From: Pelagibius sp048268885
Lineage (GTDB): Bacteria > Pseudomonadota > Alphaproteobacteria > Kiloniellales > Kiloniellaceae
Assembly: GCA_048268885.1 (NCBI GenBank)
Contig: JBLWUP010000011.1
Coordinates: 1 to 64,000, forward strand
Direction: 5' to 3'
Length of the DNA: 64,000 nucleotides
Positions 34,803-42,767 of this stretch are shown piece after piece (the first letter of the stretch is position 1; the number at the start of each line of letters is the position of its first letter). Made by a program: the position numbers and the translations under genes. The notes beneath the pieces are model-generated. The model searched no databases. It was not told where the DNA came from and saw only the letters and a program-made list of their open reading frames with translations.

Positions 34803-35462
34803 ATGACCCCTCCTTTTAGCGGCGAGCTGCTGCTGGCCCTGGCGGGCTTTGCCTTCGTGACGTCGGTTTCGCCGGGGCCGGGCAACTTCCTGCTGCTGGC
34901 CTCCGGCGCCAACTTCGGCTTTCGCCGCAGCCTGCCGCTGGTGCTGGGCATCAGCCTGGGCTTCCTCACCATGGTGTTTCTCGTCGGGATGGGGCTGGGC
35001 CCGCTGCTGCAGAGCCATCCGCAGGTCTACGCGGTGCTGAAGGTCGCCTGCATCGGCTACGTGCTGTGGCTGGCCTGGAAGATTGCCAAGGCGGCGCCGA
35101 CGACGTCGGCGCCCAGCCTGGACGCGGCGGAAAACGGCGCCGCCGCGCGCCCTTTCGGCTTTATCCAGGCGGCCCTGCTGCAATGGCTGAACCCCAAGGC
35201 CTGGGCCGTGGCGCTGATCGTCACGGTGTCCTACGCCGCGCCGCCGCCCGGCGCGACCACCGCCGAATACGCGGCCAGCCTGCTGCTGGTGATCTTCTTC
35301 TTCGCGCTGGTGAACCTGCCGAGCATCAGCCTCTGGGCCGTCTTCGGCGTGGCGCTGCGCCACCTGCTGAGCGATGGCCGGCGCCTGCGCCGCTTCAACG
35401 CGGCCATGGCCCTGCTGCTGGTGCTGTCGATGGCCCCGGTGGTGCTGTCGATCTCCGCCTAG
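34803..35462 (+). CDS. LysE-family translocator
   Basis: The product is 219 residues with six predicted membrane helices. FVTSVSPGPGNFLLLASGAN (about 18-37) is the LysE/RhtB signature and GFIQAALLQWLNPKAWAVAL the second typical stretch. Family members export amino acids or related solutes. Start ATG 34803 lies after CTGGAGATC. The divergent AraC gene probably regulates it. Confidence 0.92.
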   Translation: MTPPFSGELLLALAGFAFVTSVSPGPGNFLLLASGANFGFRRSLPLVLGISLGFLTMVFLVGMGLGPLLQSHPQVYAVLKVACIGYVLWLAWKIAKAAPTTSAPSLDAAENGAAARPFGFIQAALLQWLNPKAWAVALIVTVSYAAPPPGATTAEYAASLLLVIFFFALVNLPSISLWAVFGVALRHLLSDGRRLRRFNAAMALLLVLSMAPVVLSISA

Positions 35463-35491
35463 AAGCAGCCCGCGTCCAGGCGGAGCTATGC

Positions 35492-36163
35492 CTACTCGAC
35501 GAGGCTGAGCGCCGGCTTGACCCCGATCAGCGCCGGCAATTCCCTCATGTCGCCGAAGGGCTGCCCGCCGGCGGCGGTCAGCGCATCGGCTTCGGTCTCC
35601 GCGGTATAGGCCAGAACGCGCATCCCGGCGGCGACGGCGGCGGTGATGCCCAGCAGGCTGTCCTCCACCACCACGCAGTTCTCCGGCACCTGGCCCATCT
35701 GCTCGGCGGCGTAGAGAAAGAGATCCGGCTCCGGTTTGCCGTGCGCGACGCTGTCGGCGGAAAACAGGTTGTCGCCGAAATGCGTCATGAGCCCCGTGAG
35801 GCCGAGAGTCAGGTTCATCTTGGTGAGGCTGCCGGAGGAAGCGACGCAGATCGGCGTATCGCTAACGCGGATCGACTCCAGCGCCGCGGCGACGCCGGGC
35901 ACGGGCCGCAGTTCCTCGCGGAAGGCCGCGTTGCGGCGCGTCTCGAAGTTTTCCCGCCAGCCCGGCGGCAAGGGGTTGCCCAGCCATTGCTCCACCGTGT
36001 CGATCACCCGTTGCAGGGTGCCGCCGACGAAGCGCGCGCGGCATTCTTCATAGCTGATGGGAATGCCGGCGGCGGTGATGGCTTCGGCCATGATGCGGTT
36101 GGAGATGGCTTCGCTGTCGACGAGAACACCATCACAATCGAAGATAACAAGTGCGGGGGTCAT
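35492..36163 (-). CDS. HAD-family phosphatase (beta-phosphoglucomutase/PGP-like)
   Basis: The product is 223 residues. Motif I is FDCDGVLVDSE (8-18) with Asp9 as nucleophile and Asp11 as acid/base. Motif II is CVASSGS, motif III has GKPEPDLF, and motif IV is VVVEDSLLGITAA. The helical cap between motifs I and II is of subfamily IA. Likely a sugar-phosphate or glycolate-phosphate phosphatase. It converges on lysE and is divergent from the MFS gene; ATG 36163 was chosen as the motif I strand begins right after. Confidence 0.9.
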   Translation of the reverse strand: MTPALVIFDCDGVLVDSEAISNRIMAEAITAAGIPISYEECRARFVGGTLQRVIDTVEQWLGNPLPPGWRENFETRRNAAFREELRPVPGVAAALESIRVSDTPICVASSGSLTKMNLTLGLTGLMTHFGDNLFSADSVAHGKPEPDLFLYAAEQMGQVPENCVVVEDSLLGITAAVAAGMRVLAYTAETEADALTAAGGQPFGDMRELPALIGVKPALSLVE

Positions 36164-36254
36164 GCCAGGGAGTATAACAGCCCGGTCCGCCGAAGGGGCG
36201 GGCAATTGAGGAATCTTTTTTGACAGCGCCGCCCGGCGCGGGACCTGCCGCAAG

Positions 36255-37502
36255 ATGACGACGGAGACGAAAGGCAAGCGTGGCGAGGCCCGCGGTTGGG
36301 CCCTGGTCGCGCTGCTCTGCGCCACGCAGGTGCTCGGCATGCTGAACAATGCCGCCTTTCCCGCGCTGATCCCGGTGTTCCAGCCGCTCTGGGGCCTCAG
36401 CGGCACCGAAGCCGGCTGGGTCAGCGGCATCTACTACGCCGGCTACGCCGCGGCGGTGCCGGTCCTGGTCACGGTGACCGACCGCCTGGACGCGCGTGCG
36501 GTCTACCTGCTGTCCTGCCTGCTGGGCGGGCTGGCCGCCCTGGGCTTCGCCTTCCTGGCCGAGGGGTTCTGGACGGCGATGCTGTTCCGGGTGGTCGGCG
36601 GCATCGGTCTCGCCGGGACCTATATGGTCGGCCTGAAGCTGCTGTCGGACCGCCTGGACGAAAGGCGCCGCCCGCGCGCGGTGGCCGTCTACACGGCCTT
36701 CTTCGGGATCGGCGCCAGTCTCTCGGTGCTGGTCGCCGGCGAGATGGAGGCGCTGGCCGGCTGGTCCGCCGCCTTCGTCGCCGCCAGCTTCGGCTCCTTC
36801 CTGGCCTTCGCCCTGGTGGCGGCCTGCGTCCGCCCGCTGGCCCGGCGGCCCGAGGCGCCGCGTGACAGCCACCTCTTCGACTTCCGTCCGGTGCTGCGCA
36901 ACCGCACGGCGCTGGCCTACACCCTGGGCTATGCCGCGCACATCTGGGAGCTGTTCGGCTTCCGCGCCTGGCTGGTCGCTTTCCTGGTCTTCGTCTTCGC
37001 CCGCCAGCCGGCGCTGGCCGAGGGGCCTTGGACGCCGACCCAGGTGGCGACGGTGATCCTGCTGTTGGGCATGCCGGCCTCGATCCTGGGCAACGAGATC
37101 GCGACGGCGGTCGGGCGGCGGCGCAGCATCGCCTGCTTCATGATCGCCTCCGGCGGCATTTCGCTGGTGATCGGTTTCCTGGCAGCCGCGCCGGTCTGGC
37201 TGCTTGGCGCGCTGCTGGCGATCTACGGCTGCGTCATCATGGCCGATTCCGGCGCGCTCACCGCTGGTGCGGTGATCGCCGCGACGCCGGAGCGGCGCGG
37301 CGCCACCATGGCGCTGCATTCCCTGCTCGGTTTCGGCAGCGGCTTTATCGCGCCGCTGGCCTTCGGCGTGGTGCTGGATCTCGGCGGCGGCAATGACTCC
37401 GCACTGGCCTGGGGCCTCGCCTTCGCGCTGCTCGGTGTGGGCGTGCTGAGCGGTCCCCTGGTGCTGGCCTTTCTCGCACGGCGGCAGGCGGCGCCACTTT
37501 AG
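36255..37502 (+). CDS. MFS transporter
   Basis: The product is 415 residues with 12 predicted membrane helices. Helix 1 begins WALVALLCATQVLGMLNNAA and the loop between helices 2 and 3 has VTVTDRLDARAVYL, a variant of the GxxxDrxGrR motif. The second half starts near LRNRTALAYTLGYAAHIWEL. Substrate unknown; the family includes many nitrate/sugar/drug type carriers. It is 92 bases from the divergent HAD gene and 107 before creD. Confidence 0.88.
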   Translation: MTTETKGKRGEARGWALVALLCATQVLGMLNNAAFPALIPVFQPLWGLSGTEAGWVSGIYYAGYAAAVPVLVTVTDRLDARAVYLLSCLLGGLAALGFAFLAEGFWTAMLFRVVGGIGLAGTYMVGLKLLSDRLDERRRPRAVAVYTAFFGIGASLSVLVAGEMEALAGWSAAFVAASFGSFLAFALVAACVRPLARRPEAPRDSHLFDFRPVLRNRTALAYTLGYAAHIWELFGFRAWLVAFLVFVFARQPALAEGPWTPTQVATVILLLGMPASILGNEIATAVGRRRSIACFMIASGGISLVIGFLAAAPVWLLGALLAIYGCVIMADSGALTAGAVIAATPERRGATMALHSLLGFGSGFIAPLAFGVVLDLGGGNDSALAWGLAFALLGVGVLSGPLVLAFLARRQAAPL

Positions 37503-37609
37503 CGCCACAGTTAATCCCGCCAGCGCCCAGAAGTCGCCCCGGCGGCAGCACGCTTCGCCGCGAGAGTTCCCGCAGGTGCCGCAGCGCGGCTCATCGGAGG
37601 GAACCTGAA

Positions 37610-38983
37610 ATGCAGCCAAAATTCACCGGCGGCCGCTTCGGCCAGATGTTCGGCCTCAAGGCCTTCGTCACCATCGTCCTGGTCCTGCTTTTCTTCATTC
37701 CGCTGCAGATGATCAGCAGCGTGATTACCGAACGCAGCTACCGGGCCAAGGACGTGGCGCGGGAGATTGCCGGCAAGTGGGCCTACGCCCAGACGATCCA
37801 GGGGCCTTTCCTGGTGATCCCCAGCGAGAGGGTCAATCCGGCCTCGGACAACGGCGAGATGCAGTACCGCAAGGTGGTGCTGTTGCCCGACGACTTCACC
37901 GCCGATGCCCAGGTCAGCACGGAGGAACGCTCCCGCGGGATTTTCGACACGGTTGTCTACACGACCGAAGTGAAGCTAAGCGGAAACTTCACCGAGGCGG
38001 CCTTCGCCAAGGCGGGGTTCGAGGATGAAGGCTGGCGCCTGCGCCTGGACCAGGCGGTGCTGGCGCTGGGCGTCAACGACCTGCGCGGCATTCAAGGGGA
38101 CCTGACGGCGCGCTGGGCGGGCAACGGTCTGGCGACGGAGCCGGGCACGCCCGCCGGCGCGCTGCTGCCGCCCAGCGGTATTCACTGGCCGTTGACGGGC
38201 CAGGTTCGTCCCCAGGACGGCGGGACGCCCTTCGACATCGCGTTCACCCTGCGCGGCAGTTCGCGGCTCGCTTTCCTGCCCAGCGGCAAGCGCAGTGTGA
38301 TCGGCATGCAGGGCAACTGGGCCTCGCCGTCGTTCAACGGCCGCAGCCTGCCGGTGAAGCACGACGTGCGCGAGGACGGTTTCTCGGCGCAGTGGGACGT
38401 CTTTCATCTGTCGCGGCCGCTGCCGCAAAGCTGGACCGCCGACGACTGGAAGCAACTCGACTGGAACGCGCTCACCGTCGGCGCCTCCTTCCTGCAGCCG
38501 GTCGATTTCTATCTGCTGAGCCAGCGCAGCGTGAAGTACGGCCTGCTCATCGTCGCGCTGCTGTTCCTGACCTTCTTCCTGTTCGAGGTGCTGGCCGGCA
38601 TCGCGCTGCATCCCCTGCAGTACCTGATGGTCGGCGGCGGCCTGGTGCTCTTTTTCCTCAGCCTCGTCGCCTTCGCGGAGGTCGTCGGTTTTGCCGTCGC
38701 CTATGGGCTGTCCGGCGGGCTCGTCGCGCTGCTGGTCAGCCTCTATGCGGCCGCGATTCTGAAGCGCCGGCTGTGGGCCGGACTGTTTTGCGCCATGATC
38801 GCGTCGCTCTATGGACTGCTCTACCTGATCTTGAACCTGGAGGAGGCGGCGCTGCTCGCCGGCACGCTGCTGCTCTTCGCCGCCCTCGCGCTGACCATGT
38901 ACGTCACGCGCAACGTGGACTGGTTCAATGTCGGGAAATCGCCGCCGGCGCCCGCCGGGGACGCCGAGGCGGCGGCGCTGTAG
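37610..38983 (+). CDS. creD: CreD family inner membrane protein
   Basis: The product is 457 residues. An N-terminal membrane helix (about 14-36, FVTIVLVLLFFIPLQMISSV) is followed by ITERSYRAKDVAREIAGKW, a large extracytoplasmic domain, and about five to six C-terminal helices from residue 303 on, with EVLAGIALHPLQYLMVG. This is the CreD layout. In E. coli CreD is under CreBC control and linked to envelope properties and colicin tolerance; no creBC genes are in this window. A terminator follows the stop. Confidence 0.92.
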   Translation: MQPKFTGGRFGQMFGLKAFVTIVLVLLFFIPLQMISSVITERSYRAKDVAREIAGKWAYAQTIQGPFLVIPSERVNPASDNGEMQYRKVVLLPDDFTADAQVSTEERSRGIFDTVVYTTEVKLSGNFTEAAFAKAGFEDEGWRLRLDQAVLALGVNDLRGIQGDLTARWAGNGLATEPGTPAGALLPPSGIHWPLTGQVRPQDGGTPFDIAFTLRGSSRLAFLPSGKRSVIGMQGNWASPSFNGRSLPVKHDVREDGFSAQWDVFHLSRPLPQSWTADDWKQLDWNALTVGASFLQPVDFYLLSQRSVKYGLLIVALLFLTFFLFEVLAGIALHPLQYLMVGGGLVLFFLSLVAFAEVVGFAVAYGLSGGLVALLVSLYAAAILKRRLWAGLFCAMIASLYGLLYLILNLEEAALLAGTLLLFAALALTMYVTRNVDWFNVGKSPPAPAGDAEAAAL

Positions 38984-38991
38984 GATGGGAA

Positions 38992-39020
38992 ACGGCCGCC
39001 CGGCATTGCAGGGCGGCCGT
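38992..39020 (+). terminator. terminator hairpin after creD
   Basis: ACGGCCGCCC (38992-39001) pairs perfectly with GGGCGGCCGT (39011-39020) around a 9-base loop, with GGGAAA before and GTTTCCTTTCC after, which add pairs. It lies 9 bases after the creD stop and between convergent genes, so it may stop transcription from both sides. Confidence 0.75.
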
Positions 39021-39036
39021 GTTTCCTTTCCGGCGG

Positions 39037-39486
39037 TCAGCCGCCGCGCAGCACGTCTTTCAACACGTCGACAATGACGCGCGTGGCGGTCTCGACCAGC
39101 ACCACGTCGTTGCCGACGATTTCGTAGTCCTGGCCTTCGCGCGCGGGCAGCCGGCGATGCAGTCCGTCCGGCAGGGCTTGTTTCGCGATGCCCGGCGGCA
39201 TGGCGCCGCCGCGGGCGATCTTCTTGCGGATGCCCGGCGGCAACTCCTTCACCTTGCCGGCGGCCCCGGGGTGATCCTGGAAGTAGCCCCGGATCGTCCG
39301 CTTCTCCTCGTCACTCAGCACCGCGCCCAGCACCCCGGCCGTGACGCCTTCGACGACGTCCTCCGTCGTCACGCCGTCGGCCGGTTTTCCAGCTTTGCCC
39401 TTTCCCTTGCCTTTGCCTTGGTCGGCCAGCGCCGGTGTCGCGGCGGCCATCAGCAAGGCGAGGGCGGCGGCCAGAATTCGGGTCAT
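39037..39486 (-). CDS. secreted protein of unknown function (RcnB-like C-terminal pattern)
   Basis: The product is 149 residues with a clear signal peptide (MTRILAAALALLMAAATPALA, cleavage after about 21). A G/K repeat (QGKGKGKGKAGKP) follows. The C-terminal half, LPPGIRKKIARGGAMPPGIA and then GNDVVLVETATRVIVDVLKD, resembles the LPPGxxKxLxxGxxLPPGxxK and EVGxDVxLIxxxTxxIxxVI pattern of RcnB-like and related periplasmic proteins. Function not known; metal stress or envelope roles are guesses. Confidence 0.75.
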   Translation of the reverse strand: MTRILAAALALLMAAATPALADQGKGKGKGKAGKPADGVTTEDVVEGVTAGVLGAVLSDEEKRTIRGYFQDHPGAAGKVKELPPGIRKKIARGGAMPPGIAKQALPDGLHRRLPAREGQDYEIVGNDVVLVETATRVIVDVLKDVLRGG

Positions 39487-39652
39487 GAGCTACTCTCCTT
39501 CGGGAATCTTTGCTTGTCTGCCAAGTGTATACGGACCGCGGCGAAGAGATGTGTAAAGCGAACCGGTAAATCCCTGGAAAAAGCCGCTTTTGCAACTTTA
39601 CCGCACTGATTTGTGGCACTATTCGCCAATGCGTCTAAGGGGGTCCCGCCGC

Positions 39653-40159
39653 ATGGAGATCGAAACGGCCCGTCTGCGACTGCGCCCGCCGCGTCTGGCC
39701 GACGTGCCCGCGCTGTTCGAGTTCCTCGGCGACGCGGCGGCCATGCGCCATACCCACGTCGACGGCTCGCTGCGTCAATGCCGGCGCCGCATTGCCGTGC
39801 ACGAATGGCGCCGCCGCCACGACGGCTACGCCCCTTGGGCGGTGATCGAGAAAGCCGATGGCCGCATCGTCGGCTGGGGCGGCATTTACGAGGATCCCTT
39901 CGATCCCGGCTGGGGCGTCGAGGTCGGCTACGCCTTCCACCCCGAGGTCTGGGGACGCGGTTACGCCACCGAGCTGGTGACGGCCTGCCTCGCTCTGGCC
40001 GACGACACATTGGCGCTGCCCGAGCTCGGCGCCTTCGCGCGGCGGGAGAACGCCGGCTCCCGCCGGGTGCTGGAAAAATGCGGTTTCGAGGAAGTCCGTT
40101 TCGTCCCGGAGATGCAGCGCCTGTATTACCGGCGCGCCCGGGGATGTGCCCGGTCGTAG
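39653..40159 (+). CDS. GNAT-family N-acetyltransferase (RimJ/RimL-like)
   Basis: The product is 168 residues. It starts with METARLRLRPP-like sequence (MEIETARLRLRPPRLADVPA), and the acetyl-CoA site is VEVGYAFHPEVWGRGYATEL, followed by ENAGSRRVLEKCGFEEV. This resembles the RimJ/RimL subgroup that acetylates N-termini or small amines. I chose ATG 39653; ATGs at 39590 and 39629 lie upstream. Its 3' end overlaps that of the convergent xerC gene by 34 bases. Confidence 0.87.
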   Translation: MEIETARLRLRPPRLADVPALFEFLGDAAAMRHTHVDGSLRQCRRRIAVHEWRRRHDGYAPWAVIEKADGRIVGWGGIYEDPFDPGWGVEVGYAFHPEVWGRGYATELVTACLALADDTLALPELGAFARRENAGSRRVLEKCGFEEVRFVPEMQRLYYRRARGCARS

Positions 40160-41109
40160 ACGTCCAGCAGGCCGGCCACGTCGACCTCGGTGTAGCGCTG
40201 CGTCGAGGCGAGGGAGGCGTGTCCCAGCAGTTCCTGGATGGCGCGCAGGTCGCCGCCGCCGGCCAGCAGGTGGGTGGCGAAGGAGTGGCGCAGGGCGTGC
40301 GGTGTGGCGCTTTCCGGCAGGCCGAGCAGCAGGCGCAGCTCGCGCATGCGCTGCTGTACCTGACGCGGCCCCAGAGGACCGCCGCGCTTGCCGAGGAACA
40401 AAGGCGAGTCCTTATCCTGGCCGTAGGGACAGGCGGCGAGGTAGTCGGCGATGGCGGCCTGCACCACGGGCAGCAGCGGCACCATGCGCTGCTTGTTGCC
40501 CTTGCCGGTGACCAGCAAGGAGTCCTGGCCCGCCTCCGGCGCCATGCCGCGGGTCAGGCCGAGCGCCTCGCCGATGCGCAGCCCGCAGCCGTAAAGCAGC
40601 AGCAGCACGGCGCAGTCGCGCTTGCCGACCCAGTCGTCGTCGCTGAGTTCGGCCACCGTCGCGATGGCCTCCTCCGCCTCGGCGGCGGTGAGGGCCTTGG
40701 GCACCGCCTTCGGCACCTTGGGCGTGCGCAGGGTGGTCAGCGCGGTGTTCTCCGCCAGGCCGCGCCGCTGCAGCCAGCGGAAGAAGCCGCGCAGACTGGA
40801 CAGCGCCCGGGCGGTGGAACTGCGCTGCAGGCCGGCGGCGCTGCGCGCGGCCAGCCAGGCGCGGAAATCCGTGGTGGCGAGGCGCGACAGCTCGGCCAGC
40901 GCGGGCGCCTGGCCCAGGTGCCCGCTGATGAAGGTGAGGAAGTGAGCGAGATCGCGCTGATAGGCCAGGCAGGTATGGCGCGAGGCGCGCTTTTCGTCGC
41001 GCAGCCAGATCTGCCAGTCCCGAACCGCCGCCTGCAGGTCCGCCGCCGCGGGGATCAGGGTCTCCCCGTTTAGCTCTGGGTCTAGCCGTGGTCCGGCAGG
41101 TGCAGCCAT
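40126..41109 (-). CDS. xerC: site-specific tyrosine recombinase XerC
   Basis: XerC with XerD resolves chromosome dimers at dif. The product is 327 residues with the N-terminal SAM-like core-binding domain (about 24-115, ASRHTCLAYQRDLAHFL) and the catalytic domain with Arg178 (YGCGLRIGEAL), Lys203, His271/Arg274 (HALRHSFATH), His297 (LLGHASL) and the nucleophile Tyr306 (STQRYTEVD). Its linkage with DUF484 upstream (overlap 28 bases) is the same as in many proteobacteria and marks it as the housekeeping enzyme and not a phage integrase. Confidence 0.93.
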   Translation of the reverse strand: MAAPAGPRLDPELNGETLIPAAADLQAAVRDWQIWLRDEKRASRHTCLAYQRDLAHFLTFISGHLGQAPALAELSRLATTDFRAWLAARSAAGLQRSSTARALSSLRGFFRWLQRRGLAENTALTTLRTPKVPKAVPKALTAAEAEEAIATVAELSDDDWVGKRDCAVLLLLYGCGLRIGEALGLTRGMAPEAGQDSLLVTGKGNKQRMVPLLPVVQAAIADYLAACPYGQDKDSPLFLGKRGGPLGPRQVQQRMRELRLLLGLPESATPHALRHSFATHLLAGGGDLRAIQELLGHASLASTQRYTEVDVAGLLDVYDRAHPRARR

Positions 41110-41945
41110 GCGCGGAAGGTTACCTCCAGCACGTGCGACAGGAAGGTCAGCAGCTCGGTGCCCTGGCCGCTGTGGAAGGCGCCGGCCTGGCGCGAGCCCA
41201 GCGCCAGCAGCGCCGGCGGCGTCTTGTCGCTGATCCTGAGGCGGATCAGGGCGTCGGAACGGACCAGCCCGGCGGCGCCGTCGAAGATCGCCGGATCACC
41301 GACGATGTCCTCGCGCAGCAGCAGGCTGCCGCTTGGCCCCAGCAAAGCGTCGACGCTGCCGCTTTCCAGGCAGTAGACGCCGGCGGTGGGCTTCCAGGCG
41401 GCCCCTTCGGCGGCCTGTTCGACGCCGATGGTGACCACGTCGAGGTCGAGGATCACGGCCAGGTCGGTGGTGATGGTCTCGACGAACTCTTCGAAGCTGC
41501 GGGCGCGCAGCAGGGACAGGATGGCTTCGTGCACGCGGCTCTGGGTGGCCAGGTTGCTGCGCCCGGTGGTGACCAGGTCGTCGCGCAGCCGCTCCATGTC
41601 GTTCAGTTCGCCGCGCAGGCGCTGGACCATGAACTGCTGCAGGTCGACCACGCCCTCGCCACGCTGGCGCGCCGGCGGCGTGAGCACGTCCAGCAGGTCC
41701 GGATGCTCGGCCAGGAAGTCCGGATGGCGGCGCAGGAAGGCGGCGACCTGATCGGCCGACACCGGCTGCATCATAACGTCGCCGTTCTTGGCGCCGCCCG
41801 ACTTCGCGCCGCCCGATTTGGTACCGCCAGACTTGCCGTTGCCCGATTTGCCGTTGCCGGTCTTGGCGGTTTCGCTCTCGGTCATCTCTTTTCCGGCCAA
41901 CTCTTTTTCAGGCGTTTCTTTCTCAGGCGTTTCTTTCTCAGGCAC
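41082..41945 (-). CDS. DUF484 family protein with PEKET-repeat N-terminus
   Basis: The product is up to 287 residues. The first 55 are low-complexity: PEKET repeated three times, then G/K/S-rich. DUF484 begins around VSADQVAAFLRRHPDFLAEH, with RQRGEGVVDLQQFMVQRLRG and a C-terminal GAF-like domain. GTG 41945 overlaps the fsa stop by 8 bases; ATG at 41885 (GGAAAAGAG just before) is an alternative start that removes the PEKET units. The in-frame 15-base repeat argues that this part is translated. Function is unknown; the xerC neighbourhood is conserved. Confidence 0.85.
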   Translation of the reverse strand: MPEKETPEKETPEKELAGKEMTESETAKTGNGKSGNGKSGGTKSGGAKSGGAKNGDVMMQPVSADQVAAFLRRHPDFLAEHPDLLDVLTPPARQRGEGVVDLQQFMVQRLRGELNDMERLRDDLVTTGRSNLATQSRVHEAILSLLRARSFEEFVETITTDLAVILDLDVVTIGVEQAAEGAAWKPTAGVYCLESGSVDALLGPSGSLLLREDIVGDPAIFDGAAGLVRSDALIRLRISDKTPPALLALGSRQAGAFHSGQGTELLTFLSHVLEVTFRAWLHLPDHG

Positions 41946-42627
41946 TGCGGCGCGCTTCTTTGCCGCCCTTGCCCAGGATGCTCTGGCCCGTCTTCGCCCA
42001 GTCGGCGAGGAAAGCTTCGAGGCCCTTGTCGGTCAGTGGATGCTTGTACATGGCGCGCAGCACGGCCGGGGGGATCGTCGCGACGTCGGCGCCCATCTTC
42101 GCCGATTCGATCACATGGCCGACATGGCGCACGGAGGCGACCAGAACCTCGGTGTGAAAATCGGGATAGGAGTTGTAGATCTCGACGATCTCGGCGATGA
42201 GCTGCAGGCCGTCGGCGCCGGTGTCGTCCAGGCGGCCGATGAACGGCGAGATGTAAGCGGCGCCGGCCTTGGCGGCGAGGATCGCCTGGGCCGCGGAGAA
42301 GCACAGCGTGACGTTCACCTTGATGCCGTCGTCGCTCAGCGTTTTGCAGGTCTTCAGGCCGTCGACCGTCAGCGGCACCTTGACCGCGATGTTGTCGGCC
42401 AGCTTCGCCAGGGTGCGGCCCTCGTTCAGCATTTCCTCGAACTCGGTGGCCGTGACCTCGGCGCTGACCGGGCCGGGAACCACCTCGCAGATCTCCTTCA
42501 AGACCTCGAAGAAGTCACGGCCGCTCTTGGCGACCAGCGAGGGGTTGGTGGTGATGCCGTCGACCAGTCCGGTGGCGGCCAGGTCACGGATCTCCGCGAT
42601 GTCCGCGGTGTCGATGAAAAACTTCAT
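41938..42627 (-). CDS. fsa: transaldolase / fructose-6-phosphate aldolase family (TalC/Fsa)
   Basis: The product is 229 residues, the short transaldolase type. It has MKFFIDTADIAEIRDLAATG, ITTNPSLVAKSGRDF, the Schiff-base lysine Lys83 in NIAVKVPLT, VNVTLCFSAAQAILAAKAGA and YISPFIGRLDD. Proteins of this type act either as transaldolase in the pentose phosphate pathway or as fructose-6-phosphate aldolase; the sequence alone does not decide. It is the first gene of the fsa-DUF484-xerC unit and divergent from priA. Confidence 0.9.
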   Translation of the reverse strand: MKFFIDTADIAEIRDLAATGLVDGITTNPSLVAKSGRDFFEVLKEICEVVPGPVSAEVTATEFEEMLNEGRTLAKLADNIAVKVPLTVDGLKTCKTLSDDGIKVNVTLCFSAAQAILAAKAGAAYISPFIGRLDDTGADGLQLIAEIVEIYNSYPDFHTEVLVASVRHVGHVIESAKMGADVATIPPAVLRAMYKHPLTDKGLEAFLADWAKTGQSILGKGGKEARRSA

Positions 42628-42767
42628 GCTGCCAGGTCTGTCCTTCCTTGCCTTCTCGGCCCCGTGCTTGCTCAGCACTGCCCTGAAGTCGCCTTGCCCC
42701 GGCACTTGGGCCTGCAAGGCGCACCCGGGCGTTGGCCCCCCCTTCCGGCGTCGTTAGAGTGTAGCGG

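Noticed and set aside
40126..41109. Tyrosine recombinase as a sign of a phage or integrative element
   Set aside because: The DUF484-xerC linkage is a housekeeping arrangement, and no attachment repeats, tRNA gene or phage genes lie nearby.
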